Source: an uncultured Faecalicatena sp. (lineage in GTDB: Bacteria > Bacillota > Clostridia > Lachnospirales > Lachnospiraceae). From it: a DNA stretch of 64,000 bases. The stretch spans positions 1 to 64,000 of the forward strand of contig CAOKHZ010000014.1 of the NCBI GenBank assembly GCA_948468385.1, written 5' to 3'. The position numbers and the translations under genes were made by a program. The number at the start of each line of letters is the position of its first letter. Within the stretch, counting starts at the first letter, position 1. The notes beneath the pieces are model-generated. The model did no database searches. It saw only the letters and a list, made by a program, of their open reading frames with translations, and was not told the DNA's origin. Positions 1-9,705 of the stretch are shown here, piece after piece.

Positions 1-316
1 AACCATATGGATAACAATTTAAAAGCATTGGAAAAATTAGCAAAAAACATAAAAAACCAATTTGACGAAGCCGGAAAAAGCTTCGCAAGGTGGCTGTCCC
101 CAAGTTCCGGCGTTTCGGCGGTCATCAAGCGACTCCAAAAAATGCCGCAGGAGGTGCACGCGATTGACACGGCGATGACGAACCTTTACAAGGTGACGGA
201 CGCGACAGCCAAAAGATATGACAGCTTTTTGAATTCCGCAAGCAAGTCCGCGCATGACCTGGGAAGGTCAATTTCAAGCCTGATTGACCAGACGGCCAAT
301 TGGGCGAAGCTAGGCT
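1..316 (+). CDS. Phage tail tape measure protein, piece 1 (exon 1, left end outside window)
   Basis: The frame is open to the window edge, so the ATG at 7 may be internal. The protein matches the TP901-type tape-measure region, with a conserved run around DTAMTNLYKVTD (about residues 50-61) and the end QTANWAKLG. Tape-measure proteins set tail length and are ejected during DNA entry. The frame meets TGA at 316-318, but T316 is the predicted last base of an exon. Joining it to A772 gives NWAKLG-Y-SLEKAGKL, the continuous sequence expected in this family. The apparent stop is therefore intronic. The first 60 bases are AT-rich compared with the rest. Confidence 0.88.
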
Positions 317-771
317 GAACAAACGGCCCCCCGCATGGTGACATGCGGGTAAACAGTTAGCTCAAATCGGTGGAACTCCTGAGAAGGACAATACCGAGGG
401 TAAGACTTTGATACTTCATAAATGATACCACGGATTGCTCCGCATTTCGCGCTGTCGCAATTTCGGTATCACCAGTATCAAAGATCCCGTAACGACCACA
501 GTTCCATGAGCAATCATGGAGCGTATGCTAACCATCTTTTATACCTTGACGAACTTGGAAAGTCCGCTGGCGCGAAGCGCGCCAGATACGGTATGACCGG
601 AGGGTACAAGATGAAGGTATGGTCTGCTCTGCAAACATAATCGGACGTCAAAGATAAAAGTCGATTGTTTCGATACCGTCCGGGACTTTTATCATAGATT
701 GTAATGAACTTGCAGAGGTAGGCAGAAATGACCTACCCCTTTCCACTTCTTCTGGAAAGAGTAACAAATGG
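317..771 (+). ncRNA. Group IA self-splicing intron, ORF-less, in the tape measure gene
   Basis: All core helices can be drawn. P1: exon GGCU with guide GGCC (325-328), giving the U-G pair at the 5' site. P2: CCCGCATG/CATGCGGG. P3: GTTAGC/GCTAAC. P4: TCGGT/ACCGA. P5: TCCT/AGGA. P6: GGG/CCC with a 10-bp extension CTTTGATACT/AGTATCAAAG. P7: GACCA in the R-like element GTAACGACCACAG with TGGTC in the S-like element AGGTATGGTC. P8: CATCTT/AAGATG. A CCATGA/TCATGG hairpin between P7 and P3 is the P7.1/7.2 mark of subgroup IA. A P9.1 helix GATAAAAGTC/GACTTTTATC and others follow. The intron is 455 nt, ends in G771, and encodes no homing endonuclease; the only open frame inside (422-640) does not resemble a protein. 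Confidence 0.92.
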
Positions 772-1688
772 ATTCACTTGAAAAAGCCGGCAAACTGGCG
801 GAAGTCTCGTCCGTCCTTTCCAACATCGGCAAGGTTGACGACGGCACCGCCATCCGCGACATGGCGACGATCATGAAGGCCTTCAACGTGGAGGCGGCGG
901 ACTCCATCACCATCGTGGACAAACTGGGCAAGCTGGGCAGCGAGTACGCGACTTCCGTAAAGGATCTGGGCGACGGGTTGTCACACTCCGCTTCCGCCAT
1001 GGCCGCCAGCGGCACCGACCTCGACAAGACGCTCGCCATGCTTGCCGGCGGCACGAAAATCACAAAGGACGCCTCCGCGTTTGGTGACTTCCTGACGGTT
1101 GGAAGCCTGCGCGTCAGGGGCATGAAGGGCGAGCTGGAAGAACTCGGCGAAGAAGTTGCCACGACCGCCGATTCCGTCCGCAAAGTGCAGAACCAGGTTT
1201 TAAAGCTCACCCACGGAAGGGTAAACATCTTCGACGGCGCGGGGAATGTCAGGGATTACTATGACATCATGACGGACATTTCAAAAGTATATGACCGTCT
1301 GTCCGGCACTGACAAGGCCGACTTATCGGAGCTTCTTTTTGGCAAACAGCGGGAAACGCAAGGCACCGCCTTCATCGAGGCGTTCCAGTCCGGACAAATC
1401 CAAAGCGCCTACGAGGCGGCGCTCAATTCCCAAGGCTATGCCATGCAGGAGCAGGAGCGTTGGATGGACTCCCTGGACGCGAAGCTCCAGCAGTTTGATG
1501 CCACTTTCCAATCACTGTCGAAAAACGTGCTCGACTCGGACCTGTTAAAGTTCTTTGTCGACCTCGGCACCAACGCCGTGTCGGCATTCGACAGCATCAC
1601 GAGTAAACTCGGTTCGTTAAAAACACTTTTGCTCGGGGCAGGACTGTTCGCCGGGTTAAAAAACGTCGGTATGGCTAAACCATACTAG
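772..1688 (+). CDS. Phage tail tape measure protein, piece 2 (exon 2)
   Basis: From A772 the frame encodes the conserved TP901 tape-measure core: SLEKAGKLAEVSSVLSN, then SITIVDKLGKLG, MRGMKGELEELGEEV-like and FGKQRETQG motifs, ending in a hydrophobic GAGLFAGLKNVG. The visible ATG at 768 lies inside the intron and has no ribosome site, so this piece is expected to be made only from spliced mRNA. The family normally continues past LKNVG; here a few unrelated codons (MAKPY) lead to TAG at 1686, where a second insertion begins. The real junction therefore probably lies at about 1665-1675. Confidence 0.88.
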
Positions 1689-1689
1689 T

Positions 1690-2343
1690 ATGCCATCACA
1701 AAGTCAAATGTTTGTGGACGTGCCGACAGCATAGTTTTGGGTTGTTGTGACAAGGGCATCAGCCGTTCTATGCCCGCCATGCGATACATGGCGGTAAATA
1801 AAATTCATGGCCCATTCGCCATGAAGGTCGATATGGCGATGAACATCGCTCCCATCGGATAATATGGGACGGGGAATCTTGTGTCTGTCACGACAGGGTG
1901 ACACCAAATGAGATCCGCAGGGAAGCCTCTCCTTACGCCCATCCGCGTAATGATGAACCCCCACAGTAATGAAATGGCCACAGCCGCCTAGATGCAACGC
2001 TGGCGGAAGAATATACATTCGGTACTATGCCGAGATGCGACGGTATATTATTCAGCAGGAACTTGTCTCCCGCTTTCGCATCCGTGGAACCACCGTTGTC
2101 GTGGTTGATAAGAGGACAACAAGGAATTTGAAGGAATATAATGGGATTTGATAGAATTTGGCGGAATTTAATGGAATTTCCAACTATGTGGTTGGATAGG
2201 GTAAAAAGGAAAAAATCATTTGCAAAAAGGACAGAAATAATGAATGGGTGAATGCGTTTGGGGATGAATGCAACGCAGCGAAGAACACAGAACGTCGCTA
2301 AAAATGGCGAACCGCCCAGCAAGAAATATGCTTGGACGGTTCG
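1690..2343 (+). ncRNA. Hairpin-rich non-coding insertion between tape measure pieces 2 and 3 (candidate structured RNA)
   Basis: About 700 bases without a plausible gene but with many good hairpins: GGGCAT/ATGCCC at 1754-1775, CCGCCATG/CATGGCGG at 1774-1794, TTCATGG/CCATGAA at 1804-1825, a CTGTC/GACAG hairpin with outer GTGTC/GACAC at 1881-1904, AATATAC/GTATATT at 2010-2049, and CGAACCG/CGGTTCG at 2308-2343. Between 2115 and 2180 there are degenerate repeats of GGAATTTGA. No group I R/S pair was found, nor a group II domain V with an AGC triad. It could be a second intron of unfamiliar type, a large prophage RNA of the ROOL or GOLLD kind, or insertion debris. The strand is assumed from the flanking gene. 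Confidence 0.4.
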
Positions 2344-2419
2344 ATTTATGGAGAAGCAAAATAAATATGAACGAGTTAATCAGGTTTGTCATGTAAGAAG
2401 GTAGGTGATAACTTTGCGC

Positions 2420-2896
2420 TTAGAACTTACTTCCGCAGTTTTCGCACTTGTAAGTTTTGCCCGCATCGTCAATCGCACCAATCGTGCCAAACGCAGCCGT
2501 CTTTACCGCCCTCGTGGTAAGCGTTATCTTTTTAAGTCTGGTCGAACCACAAACCGGGCATTTGGGGACGTTTGACAAGCCCTTACCGCTAAGGATTTTC
2601 AATTCATAGGCTATTTTTTCTTCTTCACGCCTTCGTTGCTCTTCCTCTTTTTGTTTCTCGCGTTCCAATCTTTTCTTTTTATAATATTCCTCGCGTAAGT
2701 TATTCATTTCATCCGATAATGGATGGCCTAACTTGTTTTCTAACCATTGGATTTTCTGTTCTCCATTCAAATTCGTAAGCTTATGTCCATCTATGAATCC
2801 TACTTTGGTGAGTTTCGAATTACAAATCGGACAAATGGTATGATCATTAAGTATGGTAGAATCTCCACAACTTTCACAAATAAACATTACTCTCAT
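2420..2896 (-). CDS. Double zinc-ribbon small protein
   Basis: 158 residues. It has an N-terminal zinc ribbon (CESCGD ... CPICNSK, residues 8-28), a charged coiled-coil middle rich in Lys/Glu/Arg (about 65-95), and a C-terminal ribbon CPVCGS ... CENCGS. Such short ribbon proteins are common in phages and mobile DNA and probably bind nucleic acid or proteins, but I cannot assign a role. It reads against every other prophage gene in the window and has its own strong ribosome site (GGGAGG, 2903-2908). It lies inside the insertion that splits the tape-measure gene. Its AT-rich composition matches the first 190 bases of tape-measure piece 3, suggesting they arrived together. Confidence 0.8.
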   Translation of the reverse strand: MRVMFICESCGDSTILNDHTICPICNSKLTKVGFIDGHKLTNLNGEQKIQWLENKLGHPLSDEMNNLREEYYKKKRLEREKQKEEEQRRREEEKIAYELKILSGKGLSNVPKCPVCGSTRLKKITLTTRAVKTAAFGTIGAIDDAGKTYKCENCGSKF

Positions 2897-2942
2897 ATTT
2901 TAACCTCCCTTCTGTTGTCTATGCTATCATAAAAAAAATAAA

Positions 2943-5900
2943 ATGTCCACGGCTTTATCACAAAATAGTATGATTTTTAAAACATTTGACAATGATATTG
3001 ATAGCTGGACAGCTAAAATAGGAGTCTTCAAAAAATCTATTAATGATTTTAAAAAGGCTTATAAAAGTAGAAAAAACGATATTGATAGTTTAACAAACGA
3101 AAATAAAGTCGCCAATAAAGAAGCCAAAACACAAGTGGGAAGTTTTTGGAGCTACCTATCCAAGCCAAAGGAGGAAGGCAAGAAGTTTATCACCAATAAA
3201 AACACCGAAATTGTTTCATCGCAAAACATTGATTCCTACATCAAAGAACTGACCCCGGATAGTGCAAACGCGAAGCTCAAGGAGATACTTAAATGGCAGG
3301 GCATTGCAAACAGCAAAAAAGACAAGAGAAACTGGCATGATTACTATAAAAAACTGCTTGCCGACGGGGACGGTTATCTTATCGGCCTTATCAAAAACAC
3401 GGACAACCTATCCCAGCTCACCGGCGAAGACCTGGTCAAAGCCAACGACGAAGCCCGTCAGTCAGCCATCGAGCACAACAAGGCTCTCAAGGAACGAACC
3501 CTCGGTGCAAAGGCAAGCAAGTTCGCGCTTAACGCCCTTGCCACCGTCGGGAACATGGCATTTGACATGCTGGTTTCCGTTGGTATCAACGCGGCCATCG
3601 AGGCATGGGACAACTACGCGAACGCGCAGGAGAACGCCATCGAGCGCGGCAACGAGGCTTTTGATAGGATGCAGCAAAACCAATCGAAAATCGCGAACGC
3701 ACAATCCGTGTTTGACAGCATCAAGTCGAACACTGTCATATCGGACGACGGCAGGGAAATCACGAGATTTGAGCAATTAAGCTCGGGTGTAAGCTCCCTG
3801 GGCGAAAACATCTCGCTGACCAAGGGCGAGTTCGAGGAATACAACTCCATACTGGCCCAGCTGTCCGGTGCCGGATTGACCGCCACGACGAGCATGTCGG
3901 CTCTGGAAGACCAGATAAAAACCCTCAGAACGGAAGCAAACCGTGATACTCTTAAAGGTTTTGGAGACTGGATTGATGGTTTCAATGCCAAGAACAACCA
4001 GATGGACAACGACTTTACAAAGGAAGTCGGATATCAGCAAAAAATTAAGGCGTTAGATAAAATTTATGAAAATGAAGATAACGGATTCCAAGCGCAAAAC
4101 GTCAAAAAATTAAGCTGGTGGGAGGAACTTGGCGGGAACTATGCCGCCAGCATGCAAATGCAAGCCGCATCCCAGCAGATTAATGCAGACGCTCGTGAAA
4201 TGTTAATCGGGTCGGCACAAGAAATAACCAATGAAACGCTTCAACTTGCAACCGACACAAAGGCACTGGAAGAAATCGCGAAAGACTTTGATATCGACAT
4301 TTTCGACGAAACCGGTGAGTTTTCATATGAAAAATATAGTTCTGACGACGTGCAAAAACAGTTGGCGGATGCACGAAAAACGTTGATGTCATCAGTCGAA
4401 GCCGAGGTAAGGCAAAGTGCCGGATATTTACAGGCACTTTTCGAAAACAGCGATGGTTTTGACAATCTTTCCGAAACGACGGCCAACATGATGTCCGGCA
4501 TATTCAGCAACATAGACTACGCCACCGTGTCAAAATTCATGATAGATGAAAAAACCGGGGACTTGAGCGGTTTAAAAATCAATGGCTGGGTAGAAAATAT
4601 AACAGCCAAATTATCGGACACAAACATCCAGGACAAGTTGAACGAACTTTTCACATTAGACAGCAAGAAGGACAAGATGGCGTATTCTGAATACAAGAGA
4701 CAATCCGAGGAATTGATCGGCTATATCTCCGGCAAAGTTCCAGAATTATCGGAGTCCTTGCTCAGGAAGTCATCGGGACTGGACGGCGTTGTCGAGGATC
4801 TGGATTCTAGTTATCATAGAATTGCAAAAGCCTTCGGGGAGCAAAACGCAAACAAGCTCAACACTTCCGACTTGAAAATCGCGGCGGAAATCATCGCGGA
4901 CGATGAGTTCAGCGGAACGTTTGACGATTTGCTGGAGAAAGTATACACGGCAAACCAGGCCTTCAAGGATCTGAATTCAAACGCCCACTTTGACGCGATC
5001 AGCGCGGCCGACGAGACGGAAAATGCCGGTGACGATTACCTGAAGGCCGTCCGCTACCTGGAAGAGGCCAAGGAAATGCACGACAAGGGGCTTACCGGTA
5101 CGGATGACTTTAAAGCCAGGGCGGCCTACTTCTCTCCTACCGGCTCTGACGATTCGGTAAATTTCGCCGACAATTATGAACGGGCAAAAAGGTATCTGAC
5201 GGAAGACGAAAGCGGCGTGACGAACTTCTTAAACGACCTGCAGGCAAAAGGATATGCCACTTCCGAAGCGTTGGCGGACGGAACCACCTCGTGGTCATAC
5301 AATATCGATGATCTGGAAAATTGCGCAAAGGACATGGGAATGAGCTTTGAATGGCTCATGGACATGTTCGGAAGGCTTGAGGACTATGATTTCCACAACA
5401 ACTTCGTCGCGTCTATGGAAGACGGTTCCGCCAGAATCGCGGACTTGTCAAAAGAACTGGTCGAAGCCGAGGCAAAACTGGCCGAACTGGAAGCAGACCC
5501 GCAAAGCGGGCAGATGGCGATTGACCAGCAACGTGAAAAAGTCAATCAATTGCGAAGTGACATTTTGCAAACGCAGAACGCCATGGGACAAGTCGCCGCA
5601 AAATCTGCCGAAGATTACAAGGAACAAATCGACATGGCCAAAACCTCCATCAACACGTTAAAAGAGGAACGGGATCGAATCCTACGTGAAAATACTTACG
5701 GTGATGACACAAAGCGGGTCGCCTCCCTGATGGAAGACCAGATACGGGAGTGGGCATCCGAAAACAACATTGAACTTGATGCAGAGTTGAACATCGTAAA
5801 CAAGGCTCCCGTTCAAGGCGAAGTATACGATGCCGTCTATGCGGACTTATATGAAATTCAAATCGAGGCCGAAAAAGCCAACGAGAAGTTATTGGAACTT

Positions 5901-8900
5901 GGCGAAACCGACACGACGTTTGATTTTGACACGACAGACGCGGGTGAAATCGAAAGCCAGATCATAAAGGCTTCAAAACTTCTTGATAAATTCAAAAATG
6001 AAGACGGCACGATAAACATCGACTTGGAAGGTGCCAAAGAAACCGAGCTCATCATTGAAACGCTCATTCGCATGAAAGACAAGTTGACCCATAAACAAAC
6101 GGTCATGTCCATTGACACGTCCCAGATAGAGGGCGAACTCGGCCAAGGTTTAAGCTCGTTCCAAAGTTTTCAAGAAAAACTCAACGAATTTCAAATAGTA
6201 GCACTTGAAAACGGAAACACGGAGGCGTCCCAAGTCGGGATACAACGCATTGCCGAGGAAATCAACAAGCTGCCAAGCGACGTCAAAATCGCGCTTGGAC
6301 TCGATGACGAAAATTTTCAGGCGGCAATTGACAACGTGATGGCAACGGAAATCGATGTGGAAGCAGGCGTGGAGCTTGACAAGGCATCCTTACAAATCAT
6401 TTCTGAAACGATTGCCGGAATCACCCCGGAAACGTTAATCTCCGCCGGAGTGGATGCAACACTTATCGGGGAATACACAAGCGAAAGCAAGGTCGATGAC
6501 GAAGGCAACCTGGTCGTATGGGACAATGATACCACGAAAGTGGATGAATACATCGGGGCACCAAAGTCGGCAATCGGGAACGTGATTTGGCAAAGCAACA
6601 CCAATGCCATCGACAATGCCATTGCAAAAGTCAAAAATGTGACTGGAAACGTGACATTCACGGTTTCTGGTTCTGCCGGTTCCGCCACCTCTGGCGGTTC
6701 CATCGTTCAACAAGCAGCAGACGCGTTAAAACATGCAATCTACGGAAGCAATGCCGACGGCACGTTCCACGCCCACGCAAACGGTACGGACGTCGCAATT
6801 CGCCAAAGCGAGGAGGCCATCGTGAACGAGCTTGGCGAGGAAGGATTGATCCGAAACGGCGTGTTCACAAAGATTCTCGGCGGCATGCGGAAAATGAAGC
6901 TTCGGGTTGGCGACATCATACTGAACCACAAGCAAGTGCGGGAGCTTGAAAAGAACGGATACGTCACTTCCAACGGCGGCCGTGGAAAGCTGATTGGTGC
7001 TTACGGTGGTGGATCCGGCGGCGGATCTTCGCCCGGCGGTTCTTCGTCAGGCGGCTCTGGCTCCAATGCATACTCCAACTTCACCTCAAATTCAAATTCC
7101 AACTCGTATTCCGGCTCAAATTCCAATTCAAGTTCCACCCCCAATTCTTCCAGCGAGGATGCCGAGAAGACCTTGAAAACCTACGACTGGGTGGAAAACA
7201 AAATCAAGAGCGTCGAGCGCGCGATTGACAAGCTGAACCAGGTCGTGGATAGGAGTTATCGGAACTGGACGGAACGTAACAATGCGTTGTACAAGGAAAT
7301 GGAAACCATAAACAATGAGATTGGGATTCAAACGGAGGCCTTTTGGACGTATTTGCAGAAGGCAAACGAAAGCGGCTTGTCGGATTATTACAAGACGTTG
7401 GTGCGTGACGGCGCGATTTCCATCGAGGACGTCCAGGACGAGGCCTTGCAGGAACAAATCGCGGATTACCAGGAATGGTATGAAAAGGCGCGGGATTGCG
7501 GGGACGCGATCGAGGACTTGAAGGACGACCTTGCCGACCTGGCAAAGACGAACTTCGACAACGTGACCCAGGAATTCGAAGACCAGTTGAACGTCATCGA
7601 GCACACCATGGACATGATTGACGGTTATATCGACCAAACGGAGGAACGCGGGTACCTGGCCGCGACCAATTACTACGACAGCCTGATGAAGCTGGAAAAG
7701 GACAACGTATCCCTGCTGCAAAAGGAATACGACGCGCTGACGGACGCGCTTGCCAGCGCAGTTGCCAGCGGCAACCTTGAAAAGTACAGCGAGGACTGGT
7801 ACGACATGTACGCCTCCATCCTTGACGTGGACGAGGCCCTGCAGGATGCCACGACATCGCTTTATGAGTACCAGAACGCGATGAGGGAGCTGGAATGGAG
7901 TTACTTCGAGACGAAGGAGACTTACATTTCCAGGCTGACCGAGGAATCGGACTGGCTGATCGGATTGCTGGAAAAGCAAGGGAAGCTGGTGGACGATAAC
8001 GGCGAGTTCACCGACGCGGGAACGGCTGCGAAGGGGCTTCACGCCGTGAACTACAACGTCTACATGGCGCAGGCGGACGATTACGCGAAGGAAATCCAAA
8101 AGCTCAACGCGGAGCTTGCAAAAGACCCGTACAACACGACACTCATCGAGAAACGAAACGACTTGCTGAAGCTGCAGAGGGAAAGCATCGACGCGGCCTA
8201 TGACGAGATTGATGCCGTAAAAGATCTGGTTTCGGACGCATATGACAAGCAACTGGACACGCTGCAGGACATCATTGACAAGAAAAAGGACGCGCTTGAC
8301 GCGGAAAAGGACTTGTACGACTACCAGAAAACCATTGCTGAAAAGACAGAAAAAGTTTCCTCCCTGGAGAAGCAGATGAACGCGTACGCCGGGGACAACT
8401 CGGAAGAGGCAAGGTCGACGGTCCAGCAGTTGAAGGTTGACCTGGAAAAGGCAAAATCCGACCTGGAGGAAACCGAATACGACAAGTGGCTGTCAGACCA
8501 GGAACGCATGATGGACGACTTGTACAGCGAATACGAAGCGCTATTGAACCAAAGGCTGGACGACGTTAACTTCATCATGAGCAATATGATCGATTCTGCC
8601 AATAACAACACGGGAACCATAGCGGATACTTTGAAGGAAGCTACAGGTTCTGTTGGTTCCACATTATCAGAAACGATGAGTAATATTTGGACATCAGACC
8701 AAGGATTCAAAGGTATCGTCACGGGATACGGTAATAGTTTTGCCAGTGGATTAACCAATGTTGCCACCACCCTGGAAACCATCAAAAATCTTGTAAACGC
8801 CATGGTGTCCGAATCACAGCAAAAGGCGGCGCAGCAGGCGGCAGAACAAAACGCGAGGCAGCAAGCGGCGGCCAACAAAACACCAACGGCAAACCCGTTG

Positions 8901-9551
8901 CCAAGCACCACCCCGCCGCCACAACAAAACGCACCTGCGAATGACAATAACGGAACGGACACTTCGTTCTTCATACATAGGGAAAAAGATCATCCAAAGA
9001 ACCAATTAAACATTAACACAAGTATCATGGATAGACTTAAGTATCACGATTTCGACTGGTCTTTCAAGGCATGTGCCATGTATTACTCCAAGATGGGATT
9101 TGGCGACCCGTATAGGGGATCTGAAAGCCAGAATATCAACATGTTGAACTGGATGAAGAGCCACGGCCTATATCGCGGCGGCGAGATTGGCGACTTGATC
9201 AAGGGAACGAATGACACCGGCTTCGCGCTGGTAAAGACGGGGGAAACCGTGCTGACCGAGCAGGCGACAAGAAACTTGAAAGACACGCTTGCTCTGGCAA
9301 ACCCGTTCGTGGAATCCATCCGAAAGATGAACGAGGAATTCAAGAACACGTCAATGGCAGGCATGGGCAACACGCAAAACGTCGGAAACGTCACGCTGGA
9401 CATTGACAACATCACGTTGCCAAACGTGAAAAACTATGATGAATTTAAAACCGCCCTGCTGTCCGACAGCCACTTTGAAAAAGTCATGGGGCAAGCCATG
9501 GCCGACAAGATGATGGGTGGAAATTCATTAAACAAATTTAGATATATTTAA
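2943..9551 (+). CDS. Phage tail tape measure protein, piece 3 (main C-terminal part)
   Basis: 2202 residues, one of the longest tape-measure pieces expected for this family. Order: helical N-terminal part; a hydrophobic segment near residues 195-215 (NALATVGNMAFDMLVSVGIN); a long coiled coil; a GEEGLIRNGVF-like motif typical of tape-measure C-terminal halves; a Gly/Ser/Asn-rich linker (about residues 1350-1400); a second long helical region; a Gln/Ala/Pro linker near 1960-1990; and a C-terminal RGGEIGDLIKGTNDTGFALV module. There is no ribosome site before the ATG at 2943, and the frame is open back to 2904. Translation therefore probably depends on joining to piece 2, by splicing or in an uninterrupted ancestor. 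Bases up to about 3130 are AT-rich, unlike the remainder. Confidence 0.9.
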   Translation: MSTALSQNSMIFKTFDNDIDSWTAKIGVFKKSINDFKKAYKSRKNDIDSLTNENKVANKEAKTQVGSFWSYLSKPKEEGKKFITNKNTEIVSSQNIDSYIKELTPDSANAKLKEILKWQGIANSKKDKRNWHDYYKKLLADGDGYLIGLIKNTDNLSQLTGEDLVKANDEARQSAIEHNKALKERTLGAKASKFALNALATVGNMAFDMLVSVGINAAIEAWDNYANAQENAIERGNEAFDRMQQNQSKIANAQSVFDSIKSNTVISDDGREITRFEQLSSGVSSLGENISLTKGEFEEYNSILAQLSGAGLTATTSMSALEDQIKTLRTEANRDTLKGFGDWIDGFNAKNNQMDNDFTKEVGYQQKIKALDKIYENEDNGFQAQNVKKLSWWEELGGNYAASMQMQAASQQINADAREMLIGSAQEITNETLQLATDTKALEEIAKDFDIDIFDETGEFSYEKYSSDDVQKQLADARKTLMSSVEAEVRQSAGYLQALFENSDGFDNLSETTANMMSGIFSNIDYATVSKFMIDEKTGDLSGLKINGWVENITAKLSDTNIQDKLNELFTLDSKKDKMAYSEYKRQSEELIGYISGKVPELSESLLRKSSGLDGVVEDLDSSYHRIAKAFGEQNANKLNTSDLKIAAEIIADDEFSGTFDDLLEKVYTANQAFKDLNSNAHFDAISAADETENAGDDYLKAVRYLEEAKEMHDKGLTGTDDFKARAAYFSPTGSDDSVNFADNYERAKRYLTEDESGVTNFLNDLQAKGYATSEALADGTTSWSYNIDDLENCAKDMGMSFEWLMDMFGRLEDYDFHNNFVASMEDGSARIADLSKELVEAEAKLAELEADPQSGQMAIDQQREKVNQLRSDILQTQNAMGQVAAKSAEDYKEQIDMAKTSINTLKEERDRILRENTYGDDTKRVASLMEDQIREWASENNIELDAELNIVNKAPVQGEVYDAVYADLYEIQIEAEKANEKLLELGETDTTFDFDTTDAGEIESQIIKASKLLDKFKNEDGTINIDLEGAKETELIIETLIRMKDKLTHKQTVMSIDTSQIEGELGQGLSSFQSFQEKLNEFQIVALENGNTEASQVGIQRIAEEINKLPSDVKIALGLDDENFQAAIDNVMATEIDVEAGVELDKASLQIISETIAGITPETLISAGVDATLIGEYTSESKVDDEGNLVVWDNDTTKVDEYIGAPKSAIGNVIWQSNTNAIDNAIAKVKNVTGNVTFTVSGSAGSATSGGSIVQQAADALKHAIYGSNADGTFHAHANGTDVAIRQSEEAIVNELGEEGLIRNGVFTKILGGMRKMKLRVGDIILNHKQVRELEKNGYVTSNGGRGKLIGAYGGGSGGGSSPGGSSSGGSGSNAYSNFTSNSNSNSYSGSNSNSSSTPNSSSEDAEKTLKTYDWVENKIKSVERAIDKLNQVVDRSYRNWTERNNALYKEMETINNEIGIQTEAFWTYLQKANESGLSDYYKTLVRDGAISIEDVQDEALQEQIADYQEWYEKARDCGDAIEDLKDDLADLAKTNFDNVTQEFEDQLNVIEHTMDMIDGYIDQTEERGYLAATNYYDSLMKLEKDNVSLLQKEYDALTDALASAVASGNLEKYSEDWYDMYASILDVDEALQDATTSLYEYQNAMRELEWSYFETKETYISRLTEESDWLIGLLEKQGKLVDDNGEFTDAGTAAKGLHAVNYNVYMAQADDYAKEIQKLNAELAKDPYNTTLIEKRNDLLKLQRESIDAAYDEIDAVKDLVSDAYDKQLDTLQDIIDKKKDALDAEKDLYDYQKTIAEKTEKVSSLEKQMNAYAGDNSEEARSTVQQLKVDLEKAKSDLEETEYDKWLSDQERMMDDLYSEYEALLNQRLDDVNFIMSNMIDSANNNTGTIADTLKEATGSVGSTLSETMSNIWTSDQGFKGIVTGYGNSFASGLTNVATTLETIKNLVNAMVSESQQKAAQQAAEQNARQQAAANKTPTANPLPSTTPPPQQNAPANDNNGTDTSFFIHREKDHPKNQLNINTSIMDRLKYHDFDWSFKACAMYYSKMGFGDPYRGSESQNINMLNWMKSHGLYRGGEIGDLIKGTNDTGFALVKTGETVLTEQATRNLKDTLALANPFVESIRKMNEEFKNTSMAGMGNTQNVGNVTLDIDNITLPNVKNYDEFKTALLSDSHFEKVMGQAMADKMMGGNSLNKFRYI

Positions 9552-9560
9552 AAACAACGT

Positions 9561-9680
9561 GGGATGGCATATAGCTACATAAGGAAATATGCCGCTTTGC
9601 GGCTACGGCTGGCGTAATACTCACGGCAGATAAAATCTGTCGTGAGTATCATTTCCCATCATCCCCCGCCCACACAATAA
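9561..9680 (+). other. Structured intergenic region after the tape measure gene
   Basis: A 15-bp stem with one G-T pair (9617-9631 with 9635-9649, loop AAA) is the strongest element. GGCATAT/ATATGCC (9566-9593) overlaps the alternative stem GCCGC/GCGGC (9591-9603), so these two compete. GGGATG (9561-9566) can pair with a CATCCC near 9670 and close the whole region. There is no U-run, so it is not a textbook intrinsic terminator. It may be an RNA-processing or stability structure between the tape-measure gene and the next gene. Confidence 0.5.
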
Positions 9681-9705
9681 AAAATATAAGGCAGGTGATT
9701 ACGAA

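Noticed and set aside
422-640. 72-codon frame inside the group I intron as a homing endonuclease
   Set aside because: Too short, no GIY-YIG, HNH or LAGLIDADG motif, and it covers the P6-P8 core.
2308-2343. Hairpin GAACCG...CGGTTC as a group II intron domain V
   Set aside because: The length is 34 bases with a GAAA loop, but the catalytic AGC/CGC triad is replaced and the bulge pattern is wrong; no GTGYG start or domain VI is found.
1690-2343. Second group I intron
   Set aside because: I looked for an R/S pair making P7 and for P3/P8 and found none.
7128-8252. 374-codon open frame on the minus strand inside the tape-measure gene
   Set aside because: It lies wholly opposite a long, well-supported coding region; no ribosome site and low-complexity Val/Leu/Arg composition typical of antisense frames.
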